Assembly: GCA_963662675.2 (NCBI GenBank)
Contig: CAXXHP010000004.1
Span: 1,302,001 to 1,366,000 of the forward strand
Direction of reading: 5' to 3'
Source of the DNA: G963662675 sp963662675
GTDB lineage: Bacteria > Bacteroidota > Bacteroidia > Bacteroidales > Prolixibacteraceae
Length of the DNA stretch: 64,000 bases
In this document: positions 24,000 to 32,830 of the stretch, in pieces
How the letters are laid out: each line of letters begins with the position of its first letter
Numbering within the stretch: the first letter of the stretch is position 1
Notes under the pieces: generated by a model
The model's database searches: none
Seen by the model: the letters and a program-made list of their open reading frames with translations, nothing else
Told to the model about the DNA's origin: nothing
Made by a program: the position numbers and the translations under genes

Positions 24000-24953
24000 A
24001 TGAAGAATGACCGCAAATTGGTCATTTATCTTATTTGTGTAGGTTTTGCAACCATTTTCTGGTTTCTGAACGCATTGAATAAAGAATACAGTGTCGAACT
24101 TACATTCCCGGTCAAATACACCAACCTCCCAGAGAACAAGATTTTATCAAACACTCCCCCCGATCATTTTACGCTCAAAGTAAATTCCTTTGGCTTCACT
24201 ATTTTACGCCATAAATTAAGCATGGCCTTTTCTCCATTAGTTTTCAATGTAAACAGCTTTACTAACAGAAGAATGGAAACATCTGAAAATGACAGCTTTT
24301 CATTTATCTCCAGACAATTTATAACACGATTATCTGAGCAAGTTACTAATGAACTTGAAATTACCGAGATTCTTCCGGACACACTTTACTTTCAATTTGA
24401 TCGGATTGTTTCACGTAAGATTAAGGTTCAGCCCAATGTTAGCTATGAATTAAAAAAGCAACACTACTTAAATAACGACATTACAACAAAACCGGATTCA
24501 GTACTTGTTTCTGGCCCTGAGTCAATTTTGGATACCTTAACCTACATCAACACAAAATCGCAACATTATAAAGAACTTGATCAGAACACAATGCGAAATG
24601 TTTCATTGGAAGAATTCGACAACTTGAACTACACCCCAAAGCGTGTTGTCTTAAATATTCCTGTTGAGGAGTTTACCCAGAAGCAATTATTTATTCCTAT
24701 TACAATTACTGATTTGCCCGATACTGTGAATGTTACCCTATTCCCAAATAAAGCAAAAATAAATTTCATGACTCCGCTCAGCCAATTTTCAGAAATTCTA
24801 CCTGAAGACTTCTCACTGAATGTATCATACGAAGAAATTCAAAACAAAGAAGAATTGCTTGAGTTGAAATTATACGCAGAGCCCGCACATATACTTTCCG
24901 TTTCGGTTACTCCTGAAAAAGTTGAATATTTGATTGAAAAGAAAGATGATTAA
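24000..24953 (+). CDS. YbbR-like domain protein
   Basis: A 317-residue membrane-anchored protein: an N-terminal helix (KLVIYLICVGFATIFWFLNAL) and then extracytoplasmic YbbR-type beta domains (LTFPVKYTNLPENKIL; VSGPESILDTLTYI). In Firmicutes YbbR (CdaR) modulates a diadenylate cyclase; Bacteroidota homologues usually sit near yajC and coaE as here. I start at ATG 24000. The frame runs further up, with a GTG at 23949 possible, and earlier parts overlap yajC. The coaE start lies inside its last codons. Confidence 0.85.
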   Translation: MKNDRKLVIYLICVGFATIFWFLNALNKEYSVELTFPVKYTNLPENKILSNTPPDHFTLKVNSFGFTILRHKLSMAFSPLVFNVNSFTNRRMETSENDSFSFISRQFITRLSEQVTNELEITEILPDTLYFQFDRIVSRKIKVQPNVSYELKKQHYLNNDITTKPDSVLVSGPESILDTLTYINTKSQHYKELDQNTMRNVSLEEFDNLNYTPKRVVLNIPVEEFTQKQLFIPITITDLPDTVNVTLFPNKAKINFMTPLSQFSEILPEDFSLNVSYEEIQNKEELLELKLYAEPAHILSVSVTPEKVEYLIEKKDD

Positions 24954-25533
24954 AGTTGGGATAACAGGAGGAATAGGTAGTGGAAAAACAACCATTTGTA
25001 ATTTCTTCAGGATTTTAAACGTTCCTGTTTTCGAGGCGGATATTGAAGCAAAGCAGATATTGAACAATTCACAGATTGTTAGGAATAAAATTAAAGCCAT
25101 TTTTGGTGATGACATTTACCTGCCCAATCAGACCATTGACCGAAAAAAACTAGCTCAACTTATTTTTAATTCCCCACCTTTGCTCCAAGAAATAAACGCA
25201 ATCATTCATCCTGAGGTGCGAAAATATTTTGATGAATGGTGCGATATCCAAAATTCATCCTATATCGTTTATGAAGCAGCGATATTATTTGAAAGTGGAT
25301 TCTACAAAATGCTGGATTTTACCATCTTAGTTACATCTCCTGAAAAAGAAAGAATTAAACGAGTAATGTCCCGTGAAAATACAACCGAAGAAGACGTAAA
25401 AAGCCGAATTTCGAAACAATGGAAAGATGACGAGAAGATGAAATTAGCTGATTACACATTAATTAATAACAACAAGGAACTTCTTGTTCCAAGACTTATA
25501 GAATTGGATAAAAAATTTAAGACATATGGCTAA
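24946..25533 (+). CDS. coaE: dephospho-CoA kinase
   Basis: 195 residues. VGITGGIGSGKTT is the P-loop; VFEADIEAKQIL, HPEVRKYFDEW and RDxxxExxxRI-type ENTTEEDVKSRISKQW are CoaE motifs. It phosphorylates dephospho-CoA at the 3' hydroxyl, the last step of CoA synthesis. The ATG at 24946 overlaps the previous stop by 8 bases; the earlier TTG at 24934 is less likely. Confidence 0.95.
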   Translation: MIKVGITGGIGSGKTTICNFFRILNVPVFEADIEAKQILNNSQIVRNKIKAIFGDDIYLPNQTIDRKKLAQLIFNSPPLLQEINAIIHPEVRKYFDEWCDIQNSSYIVYEAAILFESGFYKMLDFTILVTSPEKERIKRVMSRENTTEEDVKSRISKQWKDDEKMKLADYTLINNNKELLVPRLIELDKKFKTYG

Positions 25534-26257
25534 ATTTGGGAAATGGGTTGCCGGCGGGTTAGGATGGGCGTTTTTAGGACCAATCGGTGGAATAGTAGGA
25601 TTTGTAGTCGGCTCAATGTTTGAAAACGAAAAATCGTTTACCACAGGTGGTGCAGGACAAGCAACAACAAAAACAACGACAGGCGGATATGTTATGAGTT
25701 TGTTGGTTTTAGTTGCTGCAGTGATGAAGGCAGATGGTAAAGTTCTAAAATCAGAATTAGACTATGTCAAGAATTTCTTTGTACGCACATTTGGTGAAGC
25801 TTCTGCGCAGGAAGCAATAAAAATGCTACGTGATCTGCTCAATCAAACCATTCCGGTAACGGACGTTTGTCTCCAGATCAAGACTAATATGGATTATTCG
25901 TCACGCCTGCAACTACTGCATTTTCTATTTGGAATTGCACAAGCTGACGGAAAAGTGGACACAACGGAACAAAAACTCATCGATCACATTGCCACAACAA
26001 TGGGTATAACTTCGAAGGATTTCGAATCTATTAAATCCATGTTTGTGGCAAACACAGATGCCGCCTATAAAATTCTGGAAGTTGAACAAACTGCAAGCGA
26101 CGAGGAAATTAAGAAGGCCTACCGAAAAATGGCGATGAAATATCACCCTGACAAAGTAAGCTACCTAGGAGAAGATTTTCAAAATGCTGCAAAAGAGAAA
26201 TTCCAGAAGGTAAACGAAGCATATGAAAATCTAAAAAAAGAAAGAAATCTGGTTTAA
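25526..26257 (+). CDS. TerB-DnaJ fusion protein (DjlA-like)
   Basis: A 243-residue protein: a glycine-rich hydrophobic N-terminus (about 8-32, GGLGWAFLGPIGGIVGFVVG) that could enter the membrane, a TerB-type helical domain (about 50-165, with ADGKVLKSELDYVKNFF and ADGKVDTTEQKLI), and a C-terminal J domain (about 178-243) with the HPD tripeptide in KYHPDKVSY. The layout matches DjlA co-chaperones that stimulate DnaK. It overlaps the coaE end by 8 bases. Confidence 0.9.
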   Translation: MAKFGKWVAGGLGWAFLGPIGGIVGFVVGSMFENEKSFTTGGAGQATTKTTTGGYVMSLLVLVAAVMKADGKVLKSELDYVKNFFVRTFGEASAQEAIKMLRDLLNQTIPVTDVCLQIKTNMDYSSRLQLLHFLFGIAQADGKVDTTEQKLIDHIATTMGITSKDFESIKSMFVANTDAAYKILEVEQTASDEEIKKAYRKMAMKYHPDKVSYLGEDFQNAAKEKFQKVNEAYENLKKERNLV

Positions 26258-26288
26258 ACGACCTCCCTTAATCTTCACATAAAAAATC

Positions 26289-27119
26289 ATGCAATACATA
26301 AAAGTATCTTTTTCCCTCAATCCGGATAATGAGATTAACCGTGAGATTTTAACGGCCTATCTTTCTGAATTGGAATTTGAAAGTTTTGATGAAACCTCAG
26401 ATAAATTAAATGCCTTTTCCCCTAGCGGAAAAGTTAAAAAAGAGGAAATCCAACAAATTCTTGTGGAATTGCCTTTTTCTGCAAGTTTTGAAGAAGAGGA
26501 AATGCCAGATATTAATTGGAATAAAGAGTGGGAAAAAAACTACTTTAAACCCTTACTTATTTGTAATGAATGTTTGATTCGGGCCCCATTTCATAAGGAA
26601 TATCCAAGTGCAAAATATGAGATTATCATTGAACCAAACATGGCATTTGGAACAGGAAACCACGAAACCACATCTCTAATGGTTGAGCATTTACTTGAAT
26701 TAAATATTAAAGGTCAATCGGTTCTGGATATGGGTTGTGGCACTGGAATACTGGGTATTTTCGCATCTATGCTAAACTGTAAGGACGTATGTGCAATTGA
26801 CATTGACAACTGGGCATATGAAGGCACATTGGAGAATGCAAAGCGAAATGCCATCACCAATCTAGAAGCACATATTGGCGATGCGAAGCTACTCGGAAAC
26901 AAAAAGTATGATATTATTCTGGCAAACATTCAGAAGAATATCATCTTGCAAGACATTGAAAAATATGTATCCGTTTTAAATGATGATGGCATTCTCATCC
27001 TAAGTGGATTTTACAAAGATGACCTTGAGGATATCATGGGGCGTGCATCGGAGTTGTATCTCAGAAAAATGTCGATTAAAGAAAAAAACAACTGGATAGC
27101 TTGTTCTTTTGAGAAATAG
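26289..27119 (+). CDS. prmA: ribosomal protein L11 methyltransferase
   Basis: 276 residues: N-terminal substrate-recognition domain and a class I SAM methyltransferase domain with EPNMAFGTGNHETTSLM and VLDMGCGTGILGIFAS (SAM-binding loop), then DIILANIQKNII. PrmA trimethylates L11. It ends the dense gene run that begins with nusB, 31 bases after the TerB-DnaJ gene. Confidence 0.95.
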   Translation: MQYIKVSFSLNPDNEINREILTAYLSELEFESFDETSDKLNAFSPSGKVKKEEIQQILVELPFSASFEEEEMPDINWNKEWEKNYFKPLLICNECLIRAPFHKEYPSAKYEIIIEPNMAFGTGNHETTSLMVEHLLELNIKGQSVLDMGCGTGILGIFASMLNCKDVCAIDIDNWAYEGTLENAKRNAITNLEAHIGDAKLLGNKKYDIILANIQKNIILQDIEKYVSVLNDDGILILSGFYKDDLEDIMGRASELYLRKMSIKEKNNWIACSFEK

Positions 27120-27178
27120 GATGATGAATTTAACCGGCTGGGAGAGTTTATGTATTCGCGTTGAAGCACATGTCACGT

Positions 27179-27895
27179 TTATATTTTTATTGCAACACCA
27201 ACCAAAATGGCAATTGCAAAACTTATTAATGTTCCAATTAATACATACTCAGATAAAATACGTGCATTGACCTCGCTTTTTACCGAAATTCGCAAAATTG
27301 ATTTTGCGGCAATTAAAAACCCAATGGCCTGATATTGAGCAATAAGTATAAAGGTAAGCACCAGTACCCGCTCCAATATCCCAATCCATTTACCAGCATT
27401 TACCAAATTGGGCTCCATGCTCTGATTGATTTGTTTTTGCCATCGCTTAGTAGCAAGGTTTATAACAATCATAGAAGGCCAAATCATAATAAAATAAGCC
27501 AACGCATAACCCAATATCAGCTCATCTGAAATGACATCCTTAGCAACATCAATCATAGCAGGCATTGACCCTTCAACCCAAACAGACAGAAAAATAATTA
27601 AAAGTAAATGCACAAACTGATCCAACAAAAACCAAATTAAATTATTAACTGAAGTCGGTTTTAAATGTATTTTCCCGAGATCAATCAGGTAATGAAATCC
27701 AAATATAAATACAGGTATTTCCCAAGTGAAGTAATCGAGCGTAAAAAGAACAGACAGACATGTAACAATCAGAATATGATAAAATAGTTTCACAGACTTT
27801 ATTCCATACTGATTTTTATGCTTTACCCAAGAATTTGGTTGGAACAAGAAATCTGCGATTAAGTGAGCAAGAAGTAGTCGAAGAAATAAAATCAT
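27179..27895 (-). CDS. DUF3307 membrane protein
   Basis: A 238-residue integral membrane protein with six or seven helices. The start FLRLLLAHLIADFLFQPNSWV with YHILIVTC and HYLIDLGKI carries the conserved HLxxDFxxQ and H motifs of DUF3307. The SatD-family gene lies 5 bases upstream on the same strand; this pair recurs in many genomes. Function is unknown; conserved polar residues in the helices suggest a transport or enzyme role. Confidence 0.85.
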   Translation of the reverse strand: MILFLRLLLAHLIADFLFQPNSWVKHKNQYGIKSVKLFYHILIVTCLSVLFTLDYFTWEIPVFIFGFHYLIDLGKIHLKPTSVNNLIWFLLDQFVHLLLIIFLSVWVEGSMPAMIDVAKDVISDELILGYALAYFIMIWPSMIVINLATKRWQKQINQSMEPNLVNAGKWIGILERVLVLTFILIAQYQAIGFLIAAKSILRISVKSEVNARILSEYVLIGTLISFAIAILVGVAIKI

Positions 27896-27900
27896 ATCGA

Positions 27901-28551
27901 TCAGACTTTTTCAATAATTTCTAAAAACCGCTTATTCATCTTCACAATCAAATTCCACTGTGCAAGCTGAATCCGGTTACTTACTGAGGGTTGCGAGAGA
28001 TTCAACTTTGCTGCAATCTCTTTTTGCTTAAATCCCTGAACAAGATAATAAATAACTTCAGCCTGAGCCATAGTCCAATTGTCAAATATGTTTTCAAGAA
28101 ATGAACATGCTAGTTCCAACTCTTTATTATACTCTGCATTATTTGTTGTTAATATGAAGGATTGCCGTTTAGCTTTCATTTGATCTAAAGCTCTCCCCGA
28201 CAAAACAAATGGTTCAGCCATTGTTTTACCTATTTCCTCAGGAATATGGTCTACATTACCAATTGCCATAGAAATCCTGATATCCAAAGCTCCTCCCTCA
28301 GAATTGTCGATATATTCTGCTTCCGTTTTCTTAAAATATGATTTTAGGTAGATTGCTTTCATGAATGAATCTTTCAGGTCGGTTATCATGATTTGCAAAC
28401 TGTCGCCCCTGCTAGCTAATATCTTTTCCCCTCTATTTACAAGATAATTACCAGAGGGCTCTTCCAATATATTCATCGTACTGGAAAATGATTTCTCTAA
28501 GTATTTTGAGGAATTAATTATGTCTGCTGATATAACGGCTATTTTATCCAC
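27901..28551 (-). CDS. SatD-family protein with C-terminal HTH
   Basis: A 216-residue protein. The first two thirds are SatD-like (VISADIINSSK at the start; SRGDSLQIMI; ALDIRISMAIG; SGRALDQMK), a fold reminiscent of nucleotide cyclases. The last 60 residues hold a sigma-like helix-turn-helix (FKQKEIAAKLNLSQPSVSNRIQLAQW). The gene starts with GTG at 28551, only 4 bases from a -7 box, which implies a leaderless message. Together with the HTH it looks like a regulator of the DUF3307 membrane partner; this is inference. Confidence 0.8.
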   Translation of the reverse strand: MDKIAVISADIINSSKYLEKSFSSTMNILEEPSGNYLVNRGEKILASRGDSLQIMITDLKDSFMKAIYLKSYFKKTEAEYIDNSEGGALDIRISMAIGNVDHIPEEIGKTMAEPFVLSGRALDQMKAKRQSFILTTNNAEYNKELELACSFLENIFDNWTMAQAEVIYYLVQGFKQKEIAAKLNLSQPSVSNRIQLAQWNLIVKMNKRFLEIIEKV

Positions 28552-28555
28552 ACAT

Positions 28556-28563
28556 CAAATATA
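28556..28563 (-). promoter_or_regulatory. satD promoter -7 box (TATATTTG)
   Basis: Perfect TAnnTTTG on the minus strand, ending 4 bases before the GTG start; predicts transcription start at or within a few bases of the start codon. Confidence 0.6.
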
Positions 28564-28631
28564 AATCATTTAATCTATAAAAACAACATATAGTCTAATT
28601 AAGTTATTTTTGCACAAAATAGACCAATCAA

Positions 28632-29132
28632 TTAAAATTGAGTTCTTTCAAACTCCAATACTTCTAAATCACGGATATTTTGCTTGTCTATAGTAAAACG
28701 AACTGCGGTACAAATATTATGAAATCCATTTCTCCCCGAGGCTCCAGGATTCATATGCAAACAGTTAATTTTTTTGTCATGAATAACTTTTAAAATATGT
28801 GAATGCCCACTAATAAAAAGCTGAGGGGGATTTCCATAAATTTCGTTTCTTATTCGAGCATCATACCTACCGGGATAGCCACCAATATGGGTCATAAAGA
28901 CTTCAACTTCTTCACACCAAAATCGCAAATTTTCCGGAAACATTCTCCGTAGAATATGACCGTCTATATTTCCATATACTGCCCGCAGTAATTTAAATTC
29001 AGCTAATTCATCAGCTAATTCAACTGTTCCTATATCTCCGGCATGCCAAACTTCATCAACATTATCTAGAAATTTAAGTGTGCGCTTACTAATTGCACCA
29101 TGTGTATCCGAGATGAGTCCGATTCGTTTCAT
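28632..29132 (-). CDS. YfcE/MJ0936-family metallophosphoesterase
   Basis: 166 residues with all metal-binding motifs of the calcineurin-like family: GLISDTHG, VWHAGDIG, VYGNID, MTHIGG and SGHSHI. Family members hydrolyse phosphodiesters with Mn2+ or Ni2+; the physiological substrate is usually unknown. It is divergent from the SixA-like gene. Confidence 0.9.
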   Translation of the reverse strand: MKRIGLISDTHGAISKRTLKFLDNVDEVWHAGDIGTVELADELAEFKLLRAVYGNIDGHILRRMFPENLRFWCEEVEVFMTHIGGYPGRYDARIRNEIYGNPPQLFISGHSHILKVIHDKKINCLHMNPGASGRNGFHNICTAVRFTIDKQNIRDLEVLEFERTQF

Positions 29133-29158
29133 GAATAATTATTGTTTTTTCTGAATGC

Positions 29159-29166
29159 CAAAATTA
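29159..29166 (-). promoter_or_regulatory. metallophosphoesterase gene -7 box (TAATTTTG)
   Basis: Perfect TAnnTTTG on the minus strand, 26 bases before the ATG at 29132. Confidence 0.55.
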
Positions 29167-29194
29167 ACTTAAATTAGCTCAAAATATAACTCCA

Positions 29195-29689
29195 ATGAAA
29201 CGTGTAGTAATTGTCAGGCATGCAAAGGCAGTTCCGTATGGTTACGATGATGACTTTAGCCGGAAACTAACAGACAGAGGTAAAGCTGATGCGAAACTGC
29301 TAAGCTCAAAACTTTTAGACCAAAATATTTTCCCGGATCTCATTATTTCCAGTCCGGCAAAACGTGCATTAAAAACGGCGAGAATTTACGCTGAGATATT
29401 GAAATACCCAGAGAATAAAATCCTTATTGAAGAAGAGTTATACGAAGGAGTAACAACACAAGAGTTTATAGATATTCTGGCAAATTTAGATGCAAAGGTG
29501 CAAACGGTATTTGTTTTTGGGCACAATCCAACAGTTCAATATTTAACAGGAAACTTACTTACATCTTTCAATGGCAGTATGCCAACTTGCTCAACGGTTG
29601 GGATTAATCTTGAAATTGACAATTGGAATGAGGTGTCTGCACGTGAAGGTGTTGCTGCTTTTCATTTACATCCAAAAGATTTTAAATAA
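29195..29689 (+). CDS. SixA-like histidine phosphatase
   Basis: 164 residues. VIVRHAKA carries the nucleophilic histidine (RHA variant of RHG), SSPAKRALKTARIY and FGHNPTVQYL hold the other active-site Arg and His. In E. coli SixA dephosphorylates phosphohistidine on the ArcB or nitrogen PTS proteins; here the target is unknown. A bidirectional terminator separates it from the convergent outer-membrane protein gene. Confidence 0.9.
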   Translation: MKRVVIVRHAKAVPYGYDDDFSRKLTDRGKADAKLLSSKLLDQNIFPDLIISSPAKRALKTARIYAEILKYPENKILIEEELYEGVTTQEFIDILANLDAKVQTVFVFGHNPTVQYLTGNLLTSFNGSMPTCSTVGINLEIDNWNEVSAREGVAAFHLHPKDFK

Positions 29690-29693
29690 AATG

Positions 29694-29727
29694 AAAGATA
29701 CCCGTTTCAAGCGGGCATCTTTTTTTA
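29694..29727. terminator. terminator shared by convergent genes
   Basis: AAAGAT-x-CCCG paired with CGGG-x-ATCTTT around TTTCAAG, then seven T's on the plus strand. On the minus strand the T-run is interrupted, so it serves mainly the SixA-like gene. Confidence 0.85.
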
Positions 29728-30750
29728 CAAGTCTATTTTTATGTTAATTCCGGGGAAAACTTTCCCAAAATTATTGGGAAAATACAACTGCCCTACTAAT
29801 TCAATGTTCTCACTTATTTTTCGGTGAACTGAAATACGCCAGGTATCATCATCAAAAATGGTTGATTTCTTTCGTAACAGGTACCCTACTGACAATCCGT
29901 ACCAGTCTGCCTTCGTTGGTGTATTTGAAAAATTCCGCATATATCCAAGGCTTAAGAAATGTCCTGATTTGGGTATCATTTTACCTTCTTCATCAACAAA
30001 ATCGTACATGAATTCTAAATCTGCGAAATAGTTGTTCTTATAAATACCCTTCTTTGAAAATATTAATGCCATCCGAAAATTGAAGTTTGGTAATAATTCT
30101 TTTTTGAAGGTGCTAATTCCTACTCCTGCAGTTAATTGTAACTGATCAAGGTTAGTTGAACTTCTTGATATTGAAGGTTCGTCAACAACAATACCCGACT
30201 CAAAATTCCTGCTGTAAATAGTCATCATTTTAACTTCCCTCATCTTACGATCATTCATCAACGTATCTATCAGTACTTTTTGCGCAAGTTCTGAAATCTC
30301 TGCGTCCCATCTGGTTGAAATAAATTTCAAAATTTCCTCTAAATTTTGAAAATAGATATCAATGACAACTCCATCCCTTTTTCTCAATTTTAATGTTTGA
30401 AGCGACACGTCAGAATCCGTGCTAATCTGTTCTGGCAAAATGATAATCGATTCTGATCCCTCTTCAAGAATAAGAGCCTCGTTGGTGTTTGTTTCGTCAA
30501 TTTTAATAGATAACGGTTCTGTCTCACTAGAAACCACTTTGTTTGACAGCACCTGAAAAACTGAAGGCGAAAGGATATCACTACCACTCGTAAGTGTTTC
30601 AATCTCTGAAATCGAGTGTAGGCTAAATCGAATGCTAATATCATTTCCTGCGTCATACCATAAAGTATCCGGCAAATAATCGTTTTCCGCAATTGCTGCA
30701 ACGGACCAACATGCCAGCAAAAGGGCTGTAAAAAGTTTAATTGTTTTCAT
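29725..30750 (-). CDS. secreted, probably outer-membrane protein of sigma operon
   Basis: A 341-residue protein with a signal peptide (1-21, ending AIAE). The middle (about 60-180) is charged and not recognised; the last 130 residues (QLTAGVGISTFKKELLPNF onward) show amphipathic strands with aromatic ends and a terminal KIDL, as in a small outer-membrane barrel. I recognise no family. It lies 11 bases after the coiled-coil membrane protein in the sigma factor operon, so it may be the effector or the signal source of that system. Confidence 0.65.
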   Translation of the reverse strand: MKTIKLFTALLLACWSVAAIAENDYLPDTLWYDAGNDISIRFSLHSISEIETLTSGSDILSPSVFQVLSNKVVSSETEPLSIKIDETNTNEALILEEGSESIIILPEQISTDSDVSLQTLKLRKRDGVVIDIYFQNLEEILKFISTRWDAEISELAQKVLIDTLMNDRKMREVKMMTIYSRNFESGIVVDEPSISRSSTNLDQLQLTAGVGISTFKKELLPNFNFRMALIFSKKGIYKNNYFADLEFMYDFVDEEGKMIPKSGHFLSLGYMRNFSNTPTKADWYGLSVGYLLRKKSTIFDDDTWRISVHRKISENIELVGQLYFPNNFGKVFPGINIKIDL

Positions 30751-30761
30751 GTTTTTAGAAT

Positions 30762-31496
30762 TTACTTTGAGAAGAAATTAGTTTCTGATTTATACACTGT
30801 TTCTGTTGATTTGCCATTTCCAAAAAACTTTATGCTGAGTCCCTTTGGTTGAACTGAGGTCTTTTCTAGAGGAGGGCTAGTCAAATAATATATCCGGGTT
30901 GATGTCATGTCTGCATCGGGCAGTTTCATTTGCATTGCACTTGTATCTGTAATTTCCTCAACAACATTGGTTGACTCTATATATTCCTGTTTTTTCAGCA
31001 CAAGGAGCTCACTCTTCAACTCATTCATTAGTTCCTCACTTTCATTAAGTTCCTTTTTCAATGTTGCAATTTCATCCTGCCCTCCTTCAGGCTTTTCCTC
31101 AACTTTTACGAGACGAGAAACTTCGGCATCAAACATTCCTTGCAGACTTTCAATTTGCTCATCTTTCATTTTTATCTTCTGTTCCAATTCATTTCGCAGT
31201 AAGTTATTTCCTTCTTGCATCGAACGTATTGATTCTTTCAACTCCCGTGTTTCGAGCTCTTTCTCTTCTTTATATTTTTCATTGCTCAAATACTGGGCAA
31301 CCGACCATCCAGATGACAAAAGAAAAAGGAAGAAAACAGCAGCAGCCGGCCACCACAAAACCTTTCTGCGAACTGGAGTCATTGAATTTTCTATCCTCCC
31401 CCAGAGTTCCTCTTTTCCCCACAAGGCACCACTGCTTTCATTCTCCCGCATGATGGCTCGTTTTCTAATTTGCTGATCAAACTCTTTTTCAGTCAT
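30762..31496 (-). CDS. membrane coiled-coil protein, candidate anti-sigma factor
   Basis: 244 residues: a cytoplasmic N-terminus (1-45, with LWGKEELWGRIENSM), one membrane helix (about 47-66), then a long coiled coil in the periplasm (about 75-180) and a short tail. The topology and ATGACTGA overlap with the upstream ECF sigma gene fit an anti-sigma factor, though no zinc anti-sigma motif is present. I start at ATG 31496; the track start at 31502 is TTG. Confidence 0.65.
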   Translation of the reverse strand: MTEKEFDQQIRKRAIMRENESSGALWGKEELWGRIENSMTPVRRKVLWWPAAAVFFLFLLSSGWSVAQYLSNEKYKEEKELETRELKESIRSMQEGNNLLRNELEQKIKMKDEQIESLQGMFDAEVSRLVKVEEKPEGGQDEIATLKKELNESEELMNELKSELLVLKKQEYIESTNVVEEITDTSAMQMKLPDADMTSTRIYYLTSPPLEKTSVQPKGLSIKFFGNGKSTETVYKSETNFFSK

Positions 31497-32079
31497 AATC
31501 AATCTCGTTTTGTATTAATAATTGCTGCAATTGCATTCGCGACTTATGTAGTTGCGACTTTGAAGTACCTTCTGAAATCCCAAGTAAGTCTGCAATTTCA
31601 GAATGCGAATAACCTTCAATCACATAGAGTTTAAAGATCATCCGATAGCCTTCAGGCAGGGTTTCAATAATCTTCAAAATATCATCGTAGAAAATGCCCG
31701 TTTCAGCTAATTGATTACTTAATACGGGAGTCTTCTCACTAACAAATTCCGGAATCAGCTTTCTCCTCCGTATCTCCATTAGTGACTCATTCACCACTAT
31801 TCGCCTCAACCATCCTGCAAACTTTGCTTCATTTTCATACTGAAAGTTATCCAATGATTGAAATACGTTCATGAACGTTTTTACAATAATGTCTTCAGCC
31901 AGAAACCGATCTTTTAAATAGGTCAATGCAACTATGTAGAGTCTATCAGAAAAAGTATCATATAACTCTCGCTGAGCTAACCGATCATTCTTTATGCACT
32001 TTTTAATAAGGTTCTCGAGTTTCAAGTTGAGTTGTTTTTTATAGGATAATGTAAATTTACGAAACAGGGTTGCCTGCAT
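31489..32079 (-). CDS. ECF-type RNA polymerase sigma factor
   Basis: 196 residues with sigma2 (about 25-100: AQRELYDTFSDRLYIVALTYLKDRFLAEDIIVKTF, FAGWLRRIVVNE) and sigma4 (about 130-190: LPEGYRMIFKLYVIEGYSHSEIADLLGISEGTSKSQLHKSR). It leads a three-gene operon with a coiled-coil membrane protein and a secreted outer-membrane candidate. The ATG at 32079 is the only one; a TTG start nearer sigma2 is possible, since family members often begin about 15 residues later. Confidence 0.92.
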   Translation of the reverse strand: MQATLFRKFTLSYKKQLNLKLENLIKKCIKNDRLAQRELYDTFSDRLYIVALTYLKDRFLAEDIIVKTFMNVFQSLDNFQYENEAKFAGWLRRIVVNESLMEIRRRKLIPEFVSEKTPVLSNQLAETGIFYDDILKIIETLPEGYRMIFKLYVIEGYSHSEIADLLGISEGTSKSQLHKSRMQLQQLLIQNEIDYD

Positions 32080-32094
32080 ACCTCATTTTTTTGA

Positions 32095-32102
32095 TATTTT
32101 TG
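32095..32102 (+). promoter_or_regulatory. rsmE promoter -7 box (TATTTTTG)
   Basis: Perfect TAnnTTTG, 18 bases before the ATG at 32121; a TTG at 32070 lies 22 bases upstream. It supports the downstream rsmE start. Confidence 0.65.
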
Positions 32103-32120
32103 TTCACAAACCATTTACTC

Positions 32121-32822
32121 ATGCATCTTTTTTATACTCCCGACATTCAAGGAAATCAGTATACCTTAATCGAAACTGAATCGAAACATGCGGTTCGTGT
32201 ATTGCGTTTAGGAAATGGCGATTTTATCAACCTTATTGATGGAAATGGGCATTTTTTTGAAGCCGAGATTATTGACGCCAATCCCAAACGATGTTTGGTT
32301 GAAGTCAAAAATAAGGTAAATGAATTTGGTAAACGAAGCCATTATTTACATCTGGCTGTGGCACCAACCAAGAACATCGACCGTTTTGAATGGTTCCTTG
32401 AAAAAGCCACAGAAATAGGAATTGACGAGATTACCCCAATCCTTTGTGATCATTCAGAAAGAAAGGTGATTAAAAATGAACGGCTTGAAAAAGTGATTGT
32501 CTCTGCAATGAAACAATCGTTGAAAGCATACTTGCCAAAACTAAATCCGCTTACGCCACTGCATGAATTGCTAGAATCTCCATTTGAAGGCAAAAAGTTT
32601 ATTGCCCATTGTTATGAGGAAGATAAACGGGTGTTGAAAACTGAAATTACAAAAAGCCTGTCAAACCTGATACTAATAGGGCCTGAAGGGGATTTTTCGG
32701 AAAAAGAAGTCATGCTATCCCTCAAACAAGGCTTTATACCTGTAAGCTTAGGTGAAAGCCGACTGCGCACAGAAACAGCAGGAGTTGTTGCCTGCCACAC
32801 AGCCAATATTATTCTTGAGTAA
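32121..32822 (+). CDS. rsmE: 16S rRNA m3U1498 methyltransferase
   Basis: 233 residues of the SPOUT class. HAVRVLRLGNGD, FEWFLEKATEIGIDEITPILCDHSERK, MKQSLKAYLPKLNPL and the knot motif LIGPEGDFSEKE...SLGESRLRTETAG are RsmE hallmarks. It methylates U1498 of 16S rRNA. I use ATG 32121, because the longer frame would include the promoter. Confidence 0.95.
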   Translation: MHLFYTPDIQGNQYTLIETESKHAVRVLRLGNGDFINLIDGNGHFFEAEIIDANPKRCLVEVKNKVNEFGKRSHYLHLAVAPTKNIDRFEWFLEKATEIGIDEITPILCDHSERKVIKNERLEKVIVSAMKQSLKAYLPKLNPLTPLHELLESPFEGKKFIAHCYEEDKRVLKTEITKSLSNLILIGPEGDFSEKEVMLSLKQGFIPVSLGESRLRTETAGVVACHTANIILE

Positions 32823-32830
32823 AGGAGCGA

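Noticed and set aside
30907..31476. 189-codon serine-rich frame opposite the coiled-coil anti-sigma candidate
   Set aside because: Antisense of a Glu/Lys-rich coiled coil gives long Ser/Phe-rich open frames by composition; no family likeness.
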